In this document: positions 46,148 through 59,179 of the stretch, in pieces | How positions within the stretch are numbered: the first letter of the stretch is position 1 | Layout of the letters: each line of letters begins with the position of its first letter | NCBI GenBank assembly: GCA_024305745.1 | Contig: JAHRBS010000001.1 | Coordinates: 2,418,001 to 2,482,000, forward strand | Source of the DNA: Polyporus tsugae | Lineage: Eukaryota; Basidiomycota; Agaricomycetes; Polyporales; Polyporaceae | DNA length: 64,000 bases | Direction of reading: 5' to 3' | The notes under the pieces: generated by a model | What the model was told of the DNA's origin: nothing | Database searches by the model: none | The model's input: the letters and a program-made list of their open reading frames with translations, nothing else | Translations under genes and position numbers: made by a program

Positions 46148-49100
46148 TTAATGTACATTGACGGTATGATTAGCATGGAAATCCGGCGGGAAGCATCGAG
46201 TATGGTATATGGCACCTGTCCGTGATACAATCACCAGCTCGCTCGCCGGCCCCGCAGCCTCCCCACGAGTATGACCATGGCTCTCCGCGCCCTTTTTTCT
46301 GGCAAACGCTGCTCCACAGCCGTTGCATGCGCCCCGGGCTGGCGCCCACCCCTTACTCCGTTCCCCCACAAGCTCGGCGACCGTCTCTGAGACGTCGCGG
46401 TCGACGAGGTGCTTCGTGATGACGAGCATGTCCCCCTCAGAGCGGAACGACTCGAGCATGCCGGTAAGGATCGTCCGAAACTCGGTGTAGAGCGTCCCCT
46501 TCGAGATGTGTCCCTTCGACGACGACGCTGCGCTCACCAGCCGCTTGAAAAGACGCGGGAAGGAGACCGCACGGGTGGAGCTGACCGACATGAGCGATGA
46601 GAAAGTCTTGTGGACCAACGAACGAAGAGCAGAGATCGTCCCATGCTCCCGCTGCGCACGAAGATCGTCCGGAGGGACGCCTTCCGAGGGACCTAAGGCC
46701 TCCAACGAGCAACAGCTCGCCACCCGCTGCACGCAGTCGATCTGACTGCTGAGGAGCTGGAACCAGAGATCTTCTAGTGGTAGCTCGGCGGAGGCTGTGG
46801 CTTGAGAGCGCTCCAGGCATACCGATATTGAAGTTGCAGAGATGGACTCCAATTTGTGCAGCGCCTCCGAGATCGCATCCGAGGAATGGTCGTCGTTGTT
46901 AGCGAGGGCGTCCGCTATTCGAATGGAGAGGAGTTGGTCAAATGTATCAGCTCCAGAAAGGGCAGCACGCGGGTCGCCTCCGCGGTCTGTAAGCCACACG
47001 ACAGCGTCGAACACTTCGCGCTCTTCGCATAGTCGGGTAGTCTCCGATTGGTCAAGGTAGCCTTGTGGGAGGTGTTGGAAGGCAGTGATAACGGAAGACG
47101 GCTCGAAACGACAATGTAAAGTGACGAAAGCAAGGCGCAAGGGAGAAGATAAGTCTGGCGGCAGGGAGGACTTGCGAGGGAGGAAGACGTGTTCATCTTC
47201 ATCGTGTCGCTGAGGACGCTGCAGAAGGTGTTGGAGATAAACGAAACAATCGTGATCAGCATTGGGCCCCAGCTCGTCCAGGGCTGCCTCATGGCCGCTC
47301 GGAAGGTGTTCGTCGACAAGAGTTGCGGTGCTCGAAACCTGGACGTCAAGGAGAGCAGGGAGGGATTGCTTGAGCTTGTCGGCAAGAGGCTCCGGCAACT
47401 TCCCCTTGTTCGACCTCTTCGCAACGATAAGAATGTCATTGATCGAGGTGAACATGTCCTGAGGGGCCAGTTCTGGGTCCTCCAGGTAGGTCTCCAAAAG
47501 CTCCGACCATCGCTTCTCTTGTCGATACCAGGACCGCAGTATCCTGTAGAAACCGGCCTGCTGGAACAACGCTAGTATTCGTTCGCTGTCATGAGGCGTA
47601 TACGCAGAGAGCAAGAACTCTGCAGCGAGTTGCCTGTCTTCGCGCGTGCTCGCGTCGGGATTCTCTGCAAGCCCAATCAGAATGTTGTGGAGCGCGCTGG
47701 GTTGGATCTGGATGAACTGGGGATACTTGGGTACGTTCCTAGCGATGAAGATATGGACGAATGTTCGCTCTTCGGGCGAGAGGTTGGGAGAGGCGAGGAT
47801 TTCGAGGAGTATTTTGACAATGACGAAGCGACTGACCGGACATGCGTCATCGTTCAGGTACGCATCCTCGAAGGCCAAATCCAGGGTGTGAAGAAAGGCT
47901 TCCGGATCGAAGCGTAGCAGTAGGCGCGTGTAGGGGTAGGTTGGTTCCACGCCATTTTCCTCATCCGATGTCAGGACGAGTTTCCCGCCTTCACCGAGCG
48001 GCCATACGCTGGATCTTCCAAAGAAAAGGAAGGTGTAGACGTCGTTCCTCGCTTGGAGAGCCTCGTCCTCTGGTAATGGCTCCTCGGACGGGTATGTGAG
48101 GCCAGTCAGCGTGTCTGCGATGAACGGGTAAATCTTGTACGCGTTGAGAATAATGGGCTCGATCGACCGTTCGTCCATGAAGCTCGACGAAGTCGGTGAT
48201 GCCTCCGCGCGCTGCTTCCGGTACTGCTGAACCCTACGGATCAAACCCAGAAGTTCGACAATAGGTGAGACGTAGTCTCGGAGTGCCCTCGTGTACACGT
48301 AGACGAGCGCGTCGTACAGCTGATACCGCTGACACAGATTAATCGCCTGATTAATGTCGAGGCATGCCGGGTCGATGTGCCAAATGAGTCGCTCCACCAG
48401 GTCAGGACGATTAGCCTCTGCATGCAGTGCTACGAGTCGTTGCGTGATCCGAGGTGGCACCTGCCGGAGTTCGCCGTTGAGCATGAACGGTTCCAGTTGC
48501 GATAGGAAGATGCCTGCGATGGCGTTGTTGTCGTAATACTGGAACAGATCCTCGAAGAAGAACTCGTAGTCGTCCAAAGCCATGCATGCGCGAGCGCAAG
48601 TCGAGACAAGGCGCTCGAATATATCCGTTCGGTCCACACCGCGCCCGTCGGGGGTAACATGCGTTCCGTCCATCATGCGGTCCTCGGAGAAAGCATATCT
48701 CGCAGAAGATGTCATGAGGTCGCAAAGCTTTTGACCAACAACAGCCTTAAGTCTCTCGGCATCGTCCGGAAGACCGTTCCTATTCCCAGGTGCGTTACCG
48801 GCGTAGTAGGACCGCGTCAGGTCGATCGCGCTGAGGAAATCGCCATCCTCTACGAAGTGAAGTATCCGGTCGGCCCAGGTGAGCAGCGTCCCCACTTGCA
48901 CTCCGTGTTGACCCTACACAATAAGTGTGTCAAAACCTCATAGTGTGATTGGGTAATTAGGACTTACCAGAAGGAAGATCTTTCCCTTGTATACACGCAC
49001 ACTGTGGGCTACCTCCGATACGGCGTCGGGATACGTGATCGCGCCGTTGGTCGTGTGACTGAGAATAGGGGACACCAGTGACCACGCATCATACGGTTCA

Positions 49101-51291
49101 CGTTCCACAAGCTTGAATGTGCGAACGTCGTAGATCTCGAAGCCGGCATGGGTCAGTACGATGATTTGCTACATGCCAGGTGACGAAGTCAATTATCCGC
49201 TCGACGCGCAAGCGATCGGAGTGAACGAACCCACATTGACATTCAGCCATTGCAATGCAAGGATGTCATCGCCCGCTGTCCAACTGCCGACCTCCTCAAA
49301 AACGATCCGGCCAACCTCAACCTTGCTGACCTTGCCCGTCCTTGGATCCTTGACCGTCTGTACCATCTTCGACTCCGACACGCGGAGGAGATGCAGGTTC
49401 TCGCCCCATGAGTACACAAGCGTCGGGGTTGAGGAGGGGTGCACGCCGTTCGCCTGACCCTTCTTGCGATCCCGCTCGGATGCCGAAGTCAGGTCTGCGT
49501 CGAACGAAACGCTAGGGAACCATGCGAGGCTTCCCTTGAACCTGCTTCGTGAGTCGACTTCGTCGTCGGGCTCACGATGGCGTCTGTACCATGTCTTCGG
49601 CGACGGCTTCAAGCCTACGATGACCAACTTGATGGGAGTGAGAAGGGCAATAAGGTTGTACGCATCTGTGGGGTGCGAAGATGTCCCCAGCGGCAGCGGA
49701 GCCATGGATAAAATAGTTGCAGGCTTCCGAGACTTCCGTCGCCGAAGCCTGTGACCGAGTGCTGCAGGTGCATCAGGCACGTCTTCGTCAGGATATTTCC
49801 CAAGGATGCGAAGGATGTCCGTGGCGTCTACAAAGAGGACCTTTCCAAGGCTGTGGTAGAACGCAAGCCCGCTGTCATCAGCTGAGACGAGCGCGGTGTG
49901 CCGGCCGGCAATGAATCCGATGCTGACGATTCGGGAGCCGGTCAAGTGGCCTTCCTGCCTGCCAGACGCGACAGCGGCCAGGGTTGTGGGAGGTACGACG
50001 CGTGCCGGCACCTTGGGCGAACGCAGATCATACAGCTGGACATGTCCGGTAGCGTGCCCTGTTGCGACATACGTATGGTCGAAGGAGAGTGCGAGCGCGG
50101 TCACCGCACCGACATTCTTCTCTACCATCCCGCGTCAGGACTGCGAATCATGTACCTAAGTATAGTGCAGCTCACCTGACGCCTCATTCCCGCACACGCA
50201 TTTCAACGTCTGCTTGAAATCAAATACAAGCACCCGGCCGGAGTCTGTGCCTATGCAGACAAGCCCGTTCGCAGCCAGTACCGTCGGCGAACCAGAAGAG
50301 TGAGCCCCGAGAAAGGAAGACGCCTTAGATCCCTGCCCGGCATATATATGCTCTCCGATGACGCGTAACTGCGTCAAGCGCAAGACTTCGCGCGGCGGAC
50401 GCGTTTCGGCGGCGGCAGAACCCTCCTGGTGTGCAAACGGTGGAGACAGATTCGTAGCTGATGATGATGGAGAGAGAGCGGAGAAGTGGGATGGCGCAGC
50501 AGAAGTCGACTCGTGCAAATGGGAATGAAGTGTGGCACCGCTCGCTGCGGAAGTCGTGCGCGAGGGCCGAGGGGTGAAGGAGCGCAGTCGAGATATCGAG
50601 GGATGCAAGTACGGGCGGGCGGAAGATGGCCGAGGCGGCGTCCCGTTTCCAAGATGATTCTGCACATTTGACGGTGCGGATGAGGGCAGAAGCGTTTGAG
50701 GCGACGTGGGCGGAGGCGAGCGAGAAGGCAGAACTTGGACATGCTACGACCAGCTTGAGCATGCAGGCGGAAGCAGCGAGGCATGTATGCAGAGTAACTC
50801 ACCCCTGCCTCGTCCTCAATCGTCGCCGCGAACTTTTCGTTCTCTGCCACTTCGTGGACAAGCGACCGTTCGACCTCCTGCTCCTCGAGTTCGTCCTCTT
50901 CGTGGTCCGGCCCGAGCACGTCGCGCAACTGCTCGCGGTATCCGCCAGTAGGGTCAGCGTCGACGCCGCTGTAAACAAAAGCCTCTTCTTCGTCATCGCC
51001 GTCCTCCTCCTCGTCTCCGTGGTCCTCGCTGTCGCTCATGAGCTCGTCGAAGCGTGCGGAATAATCTCCTAGACCAGGGTCGGGGGCTTCGTCGTCGCCG
51101 TCGTTGTCCGAGAAGTGGAAGTCCTCATCGTGGGAGGCAGCGGCGGTGGTGTGTGACCCATTCATGAACAGCACGGTAGTGGAGTGACCGAGAGCACAAG
51201 GCCAAGGCTGAGGGTGGGGAGGATGGCTGTCCGAGGTCGGAGACGGTGACGAGGAGGAGGCCCGGGATTGCCGCTTGCGTGGGCGCCCCAT
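46148..51291 (-). CDS. VPS8: Vacuolar protein sorting protein 8, CORVET subunit
   Basis: Vps8 is a specific subunit of the CORVET endosomal tether. Exon 1 is acidic (DEDFHFSDNDGDDEAPDPG, then YSARFDELMSDSE). Exon 2 has a low-complexity Ser/Pro stretch and begins the WD40 propeller (NGLVCIGTDSGRVLVFDFK). Exon 3 continues it (LALSFDHTYVATGHATGHVQ, LVSADDSGLAFYHSLGKV). A large last exon, up to about 48.9 kb, carries the alpha-solenoid with the Vps8 central part (TWADRILHFVEDGDFLSAI, SQLEPFMLNGELRQVPP). The C-terminus is a short Cys-containing end (CNGCGAAFARKKG, YHTRCFPPDFH) resembling a reduced RING. The start may be 51,291 or the in-frame Met at 51,165. It is head-to-head with the PHD gene, 143 bp or more apart. 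Confidence 0.88.
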
Positions 51292-51434
51292 GGATTATGC
51301 CCAAAGGGGGACTTATCAGCCAGAAACGAGAATCTAAACAGAGGACGGGGAAATGGGGGCCATTGTCTGTATCTCTCCCCTCGACCATCCCCTCGCTCTT
51401 TCTCACTTCCCCATCGTATCGCCCAACGTCAGCA

Positions 51435-53607
51435 ATGGCCAACGTGGCGACCATGGGTCCCCCGCCCTCCCCAAAGGAGCCTCGTCGCTCCGGACGCCGC
51501 CCCGCACCCTCCTCGAGCAAGTCCCCCACAGGTTCGCCACCGTCAGAAGCCAACCCTGGCCCCCCCAGGAACAAAGACCCCGCTGGCCGCCCATCACTCA
51601 ACCCCTCACACACCAACGGTGCCGGAAGGAACAAACGCGCCAAGAACGAAGATCTCGACGAGCCTCTCGAAGAGCTCCACAAGAACGGTGTCACCAACAA
51701 CGGGGGTTCGATACGCTCCAAGCGCAAGGGCAAGGAGAAAGAGAAGATACCACTCGTCGTGGGGATTCCAAACGACGACAACGATGGCAACTTGGAGGTT
51801 GTCGCCGATGACGGCACGGAGGAGAACGGCGAAGACGAAGAAGAGGGGGGAATAACGCGTTGCATCTGCCAGAAATATGGTGCGTCTCGTCGCGTCGATC
51901 GCCCGAAACGTGTCGCCGACCTCCGCCTCAGGCGAGGAGGATAACGAACAGGGAGAGTTCATGGTCCAATGCGAGATATGCAAGGCGTGGCAGCACGGAC
52001 AATGTATGCACTACGGAGATGCCGACCTCGTGCCCAATCACTACTTCTGCGAGGAGTGTCGACCTGACCTGTGGGGCGAAGTCATTAAGTACGTCCCATC
52101 GTGCCCCCTCGCCTTCTTCCATTCAGCCTGACCATGGGACGCAGGGATTGGGGGACCAAGGATGCTAGACACTCATCGCACTCCCATCCACCCTCCACTC
52201 CCCTCGCAGCCAACGCGCCCCGCAGCTCCCGCTCACACTCCCCAGCCGTACACAAGGCCACAAAACGACGGAACACCATGAACAGCCGCGATGCCGCGTA
52301 CGATGAAGCGAAGTTTCAGTCGCTGATCGACCTTCCCAAGACTGAGTTCGATATTCCCCCTCGCACGCCGATATCTGCGGTCAGCGCGAACGGGGGCTTG
52401 AATGGACATGCCGACGCGGAGCACGAGACGGAGTTGCCGACAAACCACAAGAAGAAGCGGAAGAGGACTGACGATGACGCGTGAGTCTCTCTATCTGCGT
52501 ACAACCCCATACCACGTTGCCGACGACTACATTCCGGACGTAGCGCTTCGGCGAAAAGAACGCGATCTGCGTCTGTTACCTCTGATCGCCCACCGCTACC
52601 CGCACTGGCACGCGATGAGACAACCCTCAGCGCGGTCAAAGGACCTGCTGGTCCGCCGGCCCCGCCGGCCGCTGTGCGCACGACGAATGTACGGAACAAG
52701 CGAGGTGGAGGAAGAAAGTCGCAGGCGCAGGACCTCGCGTCTGTCGACGGCGATGAAGGTCAGTCCATGAAATCCGAAATCCGGCCGTGTGACGTCAACT
52801 CACGTGATCCTAGTCCCAAGCGCTCTACCGACACGCAAAGCCAACAGCCGCGCCAAAGGTGCGTTCCCGTTTTATCCTCGGCTATACCCTCCACTCACGG
52901 ATACCCTCTTCATGCCTTACATATACCCACGAGCAGCCAACAACTCCTCAGACCACACCACCCGGCGAGCACAAGCCAACGCTGGCGGCAGCGGTGCGGC
53001 CGGTAACTCCGCCGCCTCACGCGCATACCACCACTCCCATGCATACGCTGTCTCCCAGCAACCGCTTTTCACTTCCTGGAACCTGCCAGACTACCTCGCA
53101 CACCTAGAGCCTATGCTCCCCACCGACGTCCCCCGTCCCCTCGAAGTCCGTGGCTCCGTCCTTGACGTCAACGGTCGCGAGTCCCAGGAGCGAACCACAG
53201 AGCGGGGCGTGAAGGTCAAGTGGCCCAGCAAACGCATGAGCGTCGGCGATATGAACAAGCGTGTTCGATCGCTCGTAGAGTGGGTGGGGCGCGAGCAGGC
53301 AGCGGCGATGGAACGGACACGGAGGAAGGGGGCGCTTGAGAAAGCGCTGCAGGCACGCAGGAGTGCCGGTGACGGAGCCCTCATGGACATCGACGGGAGC
53401 ACAGCCGATGGCGGCGCTCCTGCACGGGAGAATGGGTTGTCAACGCCAGGCTCCGCACCTCTTCCGGCCGTGGACGCGGCAGGCAGCAGCGAGGACTCGA
53501 CCATGAAGATGATGGAGGAGCTTATGGAGGAGCTGATCCGGTTCCAGGAGCGGTTTGGGCCTGGGGCAAAGATGAAGGAACGCGATCGGAGGGGAGGAAC
53601 GTTATGA
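51435..53607 (+). CDS. CTI6: PHD-finger protein, Cti6-like (Rpd3L histone deacetylase complex)
   Basis: About six exons. The N-terminal part is basic and disordered. The PHD finger spans the first intron: CICQKYGEEDNEQGEF, then MVQCEICKAWQHGQCMHYG and YFCEECRPDLWG give the C4HC3 zinc ligands. Downstream is KATKRRNTMNSRDAAYDE, a stretch typical of Cti6-type proteins, then a KKKRKR nuclear signal. The last exon carries FTSWNLPDYLAHLEPMLPTD, MSVGDMNKRVRSLVEWVG and a C-terminal helix (MKMMEELMEELIRFQERFG). In yeast, Cti6 belongs to the Rpd3L complex and its PHD finger reads methylated histone H3; this role is inferred. It shares a short divergent promoter with VPS8. Confidence 0.8.
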
Positions 53608-54145
53608 TTTCTCGCCCCCATTACCTTTTCTCCATGCCTAAGCTTACCGGAATCCGGGACACATCGTCGTTAATATGTTGTATCTTGAATCTCTACTATC
53701 GCACTGCTACGTCCTGCCTTACACTCATCGGGCTATCGCTTACTCTGTACGCTTGTCTTATATCTCACATATCCTATCGTATATGTACTGCTGTCTGTCA
53801 ATATCCATCTCCGTCAATATCCGTCCCCTCTCACACTGGATTAGTTTCGTGTGTGCGAGCGCATTTGTTGTGGTTGGATGCACAGAGCGCGCCCACGCAG
53901 TGGTGACCGTTGAGCCTGATCATGACCTGAGCCTGACCAAGGTGGTCTCGGGCCTCGGCGCCACTTGCGTGCGGCTTGACCATGAAATTTATCCGTGACT
54001 CGTGTCTTCAATGCGCCGCTCATGCAAAGTCTGCCCATCCTCGCGCTGCACTGAGTATCTGCGTTAGAACATCCCAGCCTTGAACTGACAAAATATCGTG
54101 CTGCCTTTCCTCTTGGATCAAAAGCGAACTCGACGCGCACAAGCT
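53608..54145. other. Intergenic region before threonine dehydratase
   Basis: About 540 bp holding the 3' flank of the PHD gene and the promoter of ILV1. No gene is seen. The in-frame upstream Met of ILV1 lies at 54,098. Confidence 0.4.
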
Positions 54146-56195
54146 ATGGCGACGACGGCGACAGTCGAGTACGCCTCCCACGCCCCGGAGCGTATCCCTA
54201 ATGTCAAGTACCCGCGGCTCTCCACGCACCATCTCCTTCCCGATGGCAACCCAGACTATCTCAAGCTCATCCTCACATCCAAAGTGTATGAGATCATCAA
54301 GGAGACACCGCTCGTGTACTGCCCCAGCCTCAGTGCGCGGCTCGGGAACCAGATATGGCTCAAGCGCGAGGACCTCCAGGAGGTCTTCAGCTTCAAGATA
54401 CGGGGCGCGTACAACTTCATGGCGAGCCTCCCGGAGGAGGACAGGTGGAAGGGCGTCGTGACGTGCAGCGCGGGTTAGTGTGCGTACTCCTCGCGCATGT
54501 CATCTATTGCTCATCCTCATCCTGTCCGTTCCCGCGTCCCCAAAACATACACATCTTGACCAACTGCCGTATTTGACGCTGCAGGTAACCATGCGCAGGG
54601 CGTTGCGCTTTCGGGTGCGCGGCTGGGGATACCGTGCACAATCGTCATGCCAAAAGCGACGCCATCGATCAAGGTGCGGAACGTCTCTCGTCTCGGCGCG
54701 AAGGTCGTCCTGTTCGGACAGGACTTCGACGAGGCCAAGCTGGAGTGCGCCCGCCTCGCAGAGACGCACGGGCAGGTGTTCGTACCCCCATACGACGACC
54801 CGCTCGTCATCGCGGGCCAGGGGACGGTCGGGATGGAGATCCTCAAGCAGATCCCGAACCCCGAGTCCTTGGACGGCATCGTCGCGGGCATAGGCGGAGG
54901 CGGGCTTGTTGCTGGCATCGCCGAGTACGTCAAGCGCATCGGCTCGTCACATACGAAGGTAATTGGCGGCGAGACCATCGACGCGGATGCAATGGCCCGA
55001 AGTCTGGAGAAGGGCGAACGGATCACCCTTGCTGAGGTTGGGTTGTTCAGCGATGGCACGGCTGTCAAGATCGTCGGAGAGGAGCCCTTCAGGATCTGCC
55101 GAGCCCTCCTTGACGATGTCGTGAAGGTGGATACAGACGAGCTTTGCGCCGCTATTAAGGATGTCTTCGAGGGTGAGTCATGAACGTGCAGACTATGCAA
55201 GCTTGCGCAGTTGACTAACAGAACCGTTCTTCAACAAGAGACGCGTTCCATTACCGAACCTGCTGGAGCCTTGGCACTAGCAGCCTTGAAGAGGTACATC
55301 ACCGATAACCAGCTTATCGGCGCGCAGAAGAAGTTTGTCGCAGTGATCAGCGGGGCGAACATGAACTTTGATCGACTCCGCTTCGTCGCAGAGCGAGCAG
55401 AACTCGGAGAAGGACGAGAAGCCTTGCTTACCGTGGAGATACCTGAGAAGCCTGGAAGGTCTGTTGTCCCTTCGACGTCGTCCTCAATTATCGTCATCCT
55501 TTATAGTATCTGACTGACTAGATCTCCCGTCCCCGTAGCTTCGTGGCCCTGCATGACATGATCCACCCGCGTGCCACGACGGAGTTCGTCTACCGCTATC
55601 ACGATCCGGAACGCGCGCAAATATTCCTCTCCTTCCAGCTCGAGACGACCTCACGTGCGCTGGAGGTGTCTGACCTTATCTCAGCCTTGGAAAAGCTAGA
55701 CATGAAGGCAGTAGACATCAGCGACGACGAAATGGCCAAGAGCCATGCCCGCTACATGATCGGAGGGTGCAAGCGCGTACCGAACGAGCGAGTGTTCAGA
55801 TTCGGTGAGTCCATGTCGTCATGTGTTGCCAATTTCATACTCACAGCTGCGTCTGACAAATGGTGTCCGGCGCCACCACCCGACCGTCCACGTCCAGAGT
55901 TCCCCGAGCGTCCCGACGCACTAAGGAGGTTCCTGAAGGGGTTGCACAGCGGATGGAACATCTCGCTATTCCACTATAGGAATCACGGCGCAGGTGCGTG
56001 CTGCATTCATTTGTCAGCGCCAAGTATATTTCAGTTACGAGCGCTGCACACGTTGCAGACATCGGGAAGGTGCTAGCGGGCATTCAGGTGCCTCCGGCAG
56101 ATACCGACGAGTTCAGCGAATACCTCACGAAACTGGGATACCCGTACGTAGAAGAGACTGAGAACGAGGTGTACAAACGCTTCCTTAGAGGATAG
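54146..56195 (+). CDS. ILV1: Threonine dehydratase (threonine deaminase), isoleucine biosynthesis
   Basis: PLP enzyme converting threonine to 2-oxobutanoate, the first committed step to isoleucine, in mitochondria. Lys of SFKIRGAYN binds [17 protein letters not shown] is the phosphate-binding glycine loop; WLKREDLQ and [14 protein letters not shown] fit the fold. The C-terminal regulatory ACT-like part is present as two repeats ([19 protein letters not shown], then [14 protein letters not shown] and VLAGIQVP). At least six exons; the last ends with a stop at 56,193-56,195. The start at 54,146 gives [18 protein letters not shown]. An in-frame Met at 54,098 adds 16 residues ([16 protein letters not shown]) that look like part of a mitochondrial presequence, so the longer start is possible. 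Regulation by isoleucine feedback is expected from the family. Confidence 0.9.
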
Positions 56196-57045
56196 ACAGG
56201 CTGTATGTCTTTATCAAGATCTCCTTCATTTTAGAGAATTCCGGTGTGTCCGAAAGCCCGAACCTTACACGATGAACTGAAAGTGCCAGTGTCTGCCGTA
56301 GACTAACCCCAATTCGGTCGCCTCGGCTTGTGGCCATGGACCCTATGGCTCAGGTGGTCAAAGTCGCAACCCCGCAACACGAGGCAGCCAGGAGGCAGCA
56401 CAGTCGCGCGGTTGAGAACATAAGTACGTATGAAGTTTGCAGTTGCTTTGATAGATTGTCGAAACGATCTACAGACCGACCCTGATCAGAGGGTGCAATA
56501 ATAGTCTGGACTCAGAGAGTGTTATGTACTGATATTAGCACTGTCAATAATCTGATCCCAAATGCGGCCGGCTGCTGTAGTAGCGTGTGCCGCTGCGCAA
56601 ATTTCGTCACTTCAACGTTTCAACTTTCAACGGTTGCACTCGCCGATCGGGTGACGGTCTCGGGGCTGGCTCGAATTCGAAGGGCACAGAGCAAGCACAA
56701 AGAGTTAGTTATCCGGTGTCATCCAGTTTCTATTTGTACAGCGAATGCATGTATTGTATACGTCTACGACCGCCAACGCTCGTGAATCCCAGGAGATTAG
56801 AGGCGACTAGGGGAAGAGGGTGTTGTACAGCAGCGAAAGGCGCCGTATGTAGTATGGAGAGAGCAAATTGAAAGCGAGACCCGATAACGAAGCTATCCTA
56901 CACATCTACATGGGCGAAAATCCAGTTACATTATCTACATGTCCGTGCCAGATGGCTGCGAGAAGCCGAGACGAGTCTAGATCGTCTAACAACGAGGGGA
57001 TAGGACGGGACTAAGGTACAGAGGTGGGTTGGGAACGACGTACGA
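56196..57045. other. Convergent intergenic region, no gene seen
   Basis: About 850 bp between the 3' ends of ILV1 and the HAD/terpene-cyclase gene. Only short open frames without recognisable products are present. Confidence 0.45.
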
Positions 57046-58816
57046 TCACGCTTCTGACGGAGCGTTGATTTTGTTCGCTCTCCGCCACGGCCGCAGGAAG
57101 TCGCCGAACCGTATGGGGGTTGTCGGGCGGTGGATGTGGAAGAACCGGTTATGAACGTCGAGCTTGGACGTGGACGACGCGGTGGACGGGGCCGGGGAGG
57201 GCGCAGGGGAAGGCGGGCGCGCGATGGTGGTCTCGATGGCCTTGATCGCGAGGGCCGTCGTAAGCCCGCGGTTGCCCGCCTTCACACCGGTGGAGCCGAA
57301 CTGGTAAAACCAGCAGAGATCCCATCCTCCGTCGTCACATTGCGCGGCGATCAGGGTCTCCACGTCGCGAGGACACTCAATGCCAACCGCTGCGGCAGCG
57401 AGGATGCGGAAGGCTAGGTCTATCGAGTCCCCCGCAGCACCTAACCGCTCGTGCAGACGCTCGATGAACAGCGGGGAGAACCGGCTCTGAACCTCGGGGT
57501 CGTGCGCGCGCTGGAGCAGGCGGCTCACGAAGTAGAGGAAGCAGTCTGGCGACATGTAGTATCGCGAGCCGCCGTGGTACGCGCGGTGGAGGAGCACTTC
57601 GTAGACCCAGTCTAATGTCCGAGTGAGCTGGTGGCCACGACCGTGCTGGTAAAACAGGGACAGGACGTTCACGCAGACGAATGGATCCATGCGTGGCCGT
57701 GAGTGATCGAAGTACGTCTGAAAAGGTCCGTCAGATCGAAGCTCTGACGTTTGATCACGAATTTGTCGCCCACCTGCATGATGCCGTCGGCGTCAACGAG
57801 GCTGAGCATCTCATCCAGGATCGACGACACGAGTTCAGGGTCGGGATCCAACACGGTCAACGCCACAGACGTCGTATCGACATCGTCGGGGAACGTATCC
57901 GAGAATAACGGTTTTCCTGCGGGAGGATGCCTCAGTCGTCATCCAGACGCCCATAGAACAACTCGACGCACCTCGGAAGAAGTTCCATGTTCGGGGGCAC
58001 TCCGTTATGGTGATGAGACTCCTGTGCGAAGACACCGACGGATCAGACATTGGGGAGGATTTGCATATGCATGTCTACTTACTTGTCATGTGTCAGCTCG
58101 TATATGATCAACTGGGTGAAGTTCTCCTCGAAGACGGCGCCACTGTCCGTCGAGGACTCGAGCTTGCCTGCATGCCGGCGGAGGTAAGCTTGTCCTCGGC
58201 GAATAGGGTCGCCGAAGATGTTACGAAGTTGGCGGAAGACGTTGGAGTGGTTGTCGAAGACGATACCGTGCATGCCAAGGGACCGTGCCGACGCGACGTT
58301 GTCGAGCTTGTCGTCGACGAAGACGGTGGTGTGAGGGTCGAGGTTCATCTCCTTAATGACCTTGCGGTAGCATCCGAGATGGGGCTTGCGCTCGCCGAGG
58401 AGCGCGGAGGGGAATACGCGGTCGAAGATGGTCATCCAGTCGGAGCGGAGCGACTTGATGTATTCGTAGTCGGGGAGGGAGATGTTGGACAGCGCGAGGA
58501 CGGTGAGGTCGCCATGGGTCTGGCGTCGGAGTTCGCGAATCAACGCGATGAACTCCTCGTCAGGTTGTAGGGACTCGCGGGCTTGCCTGAAGGCCTCGGC
58601 GATGACGTCGGCATCGACGTCGAACTGCTTTGCGCAACGCTGGTAGCACTCGGCTTGGGATATCCGACCGCGTTCGTACTCGAACCAGGTGACGGATGAG
58701 AGGATCTCTTTCAGTTGGTGTGGAGGGATGGTGGTCTTCGTGTCTGGTGACCACCTGAAGAGGACGTCGCCCAGGTCGAGGATGAGAGTAGTGTACCGGC
58801 GGTAGACCGAAGCCAT
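57046..58816 (-). CDS. HAD-like class II sesquiterpene synthase, probable drimane type (532 aa)
   Basis: Four exons join in phase: 58,816-58,083, 58,021-57,972, 57,916-57,774 and 57,717-57,046, 1599 nt. The N-terminal half is a HAD hydrolase domain: ILDLGDVLF (nucleophile Asp14), LALSNIS, GERKPHLGC and TVFVDDKLDN. The C-terminal half is a class II terpene-cyclase-like beta domain: after TWNFFRGKP, exon 3 gives FPDDVDTTSVALTVLDPD with DVDTT at residues 273-277, and exon 4 has QCDDGGWDL at 435-441 plus NRGLTTALAI. The same architecture defines the fungal HAD-type cyclases such as AstC of Aspergillus oryzae and the Antrodia cinnamomea Anc enzymes, which protonate farnesyl diphosphate to drimanyl or albicanyl diphosphate. 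The position two after the nucleophile is Gly, as in some HAD phosphatases. An upstream in-frame Met lies at 58,873. No P450 or other tailoring gene is seen nearby. Confidence 0.85.
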
Positions 58817-59179
58817 GGAGAAAGGAGCAATGGGGGTGGGGAGGACCAAGGATGGCAGGGAATGAGCTAACATGGCCGGGTGGTTGACCGGCTTAAAAGA
58901 GTGACAGAATGAGGGGGAGGAAAGCAGGGAAAGTGTGCTAGTAGAAAACCGGAAGGTGGATGACGGGAGATTATGTCCTGCTGATGGCGAGAAGTTGGAA
59001 AGTCCATTGGAACTTGCGCAGGCTGGAAGCGCATCGCCGACGCCCGCAATTACCGGGCTGGGTGCTGAAATCCGAAGATGGATGAGGCGCGATCCAATCT
59101 GGACTCAGCGATGCAGTAGCGATGCGTGGACACCAGACGCCGCATCAATTTAAGCGTCCTCTCGCTTGGCGCAGACGAG

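Noticed and set aside
49193..50128. A separate WD40-type gene
   Set aside because: It is the third exon of VPS8; exons before and after it join in phase with GT..AG introns and give one Vps8 protein.
57046..57690. A stand-alone hypothetical protein next to a separate HAD hydrolase
   Set aside because: Splicing joins both in frame and restores the DVDTT motif across short exons, matching a known fused architecture.
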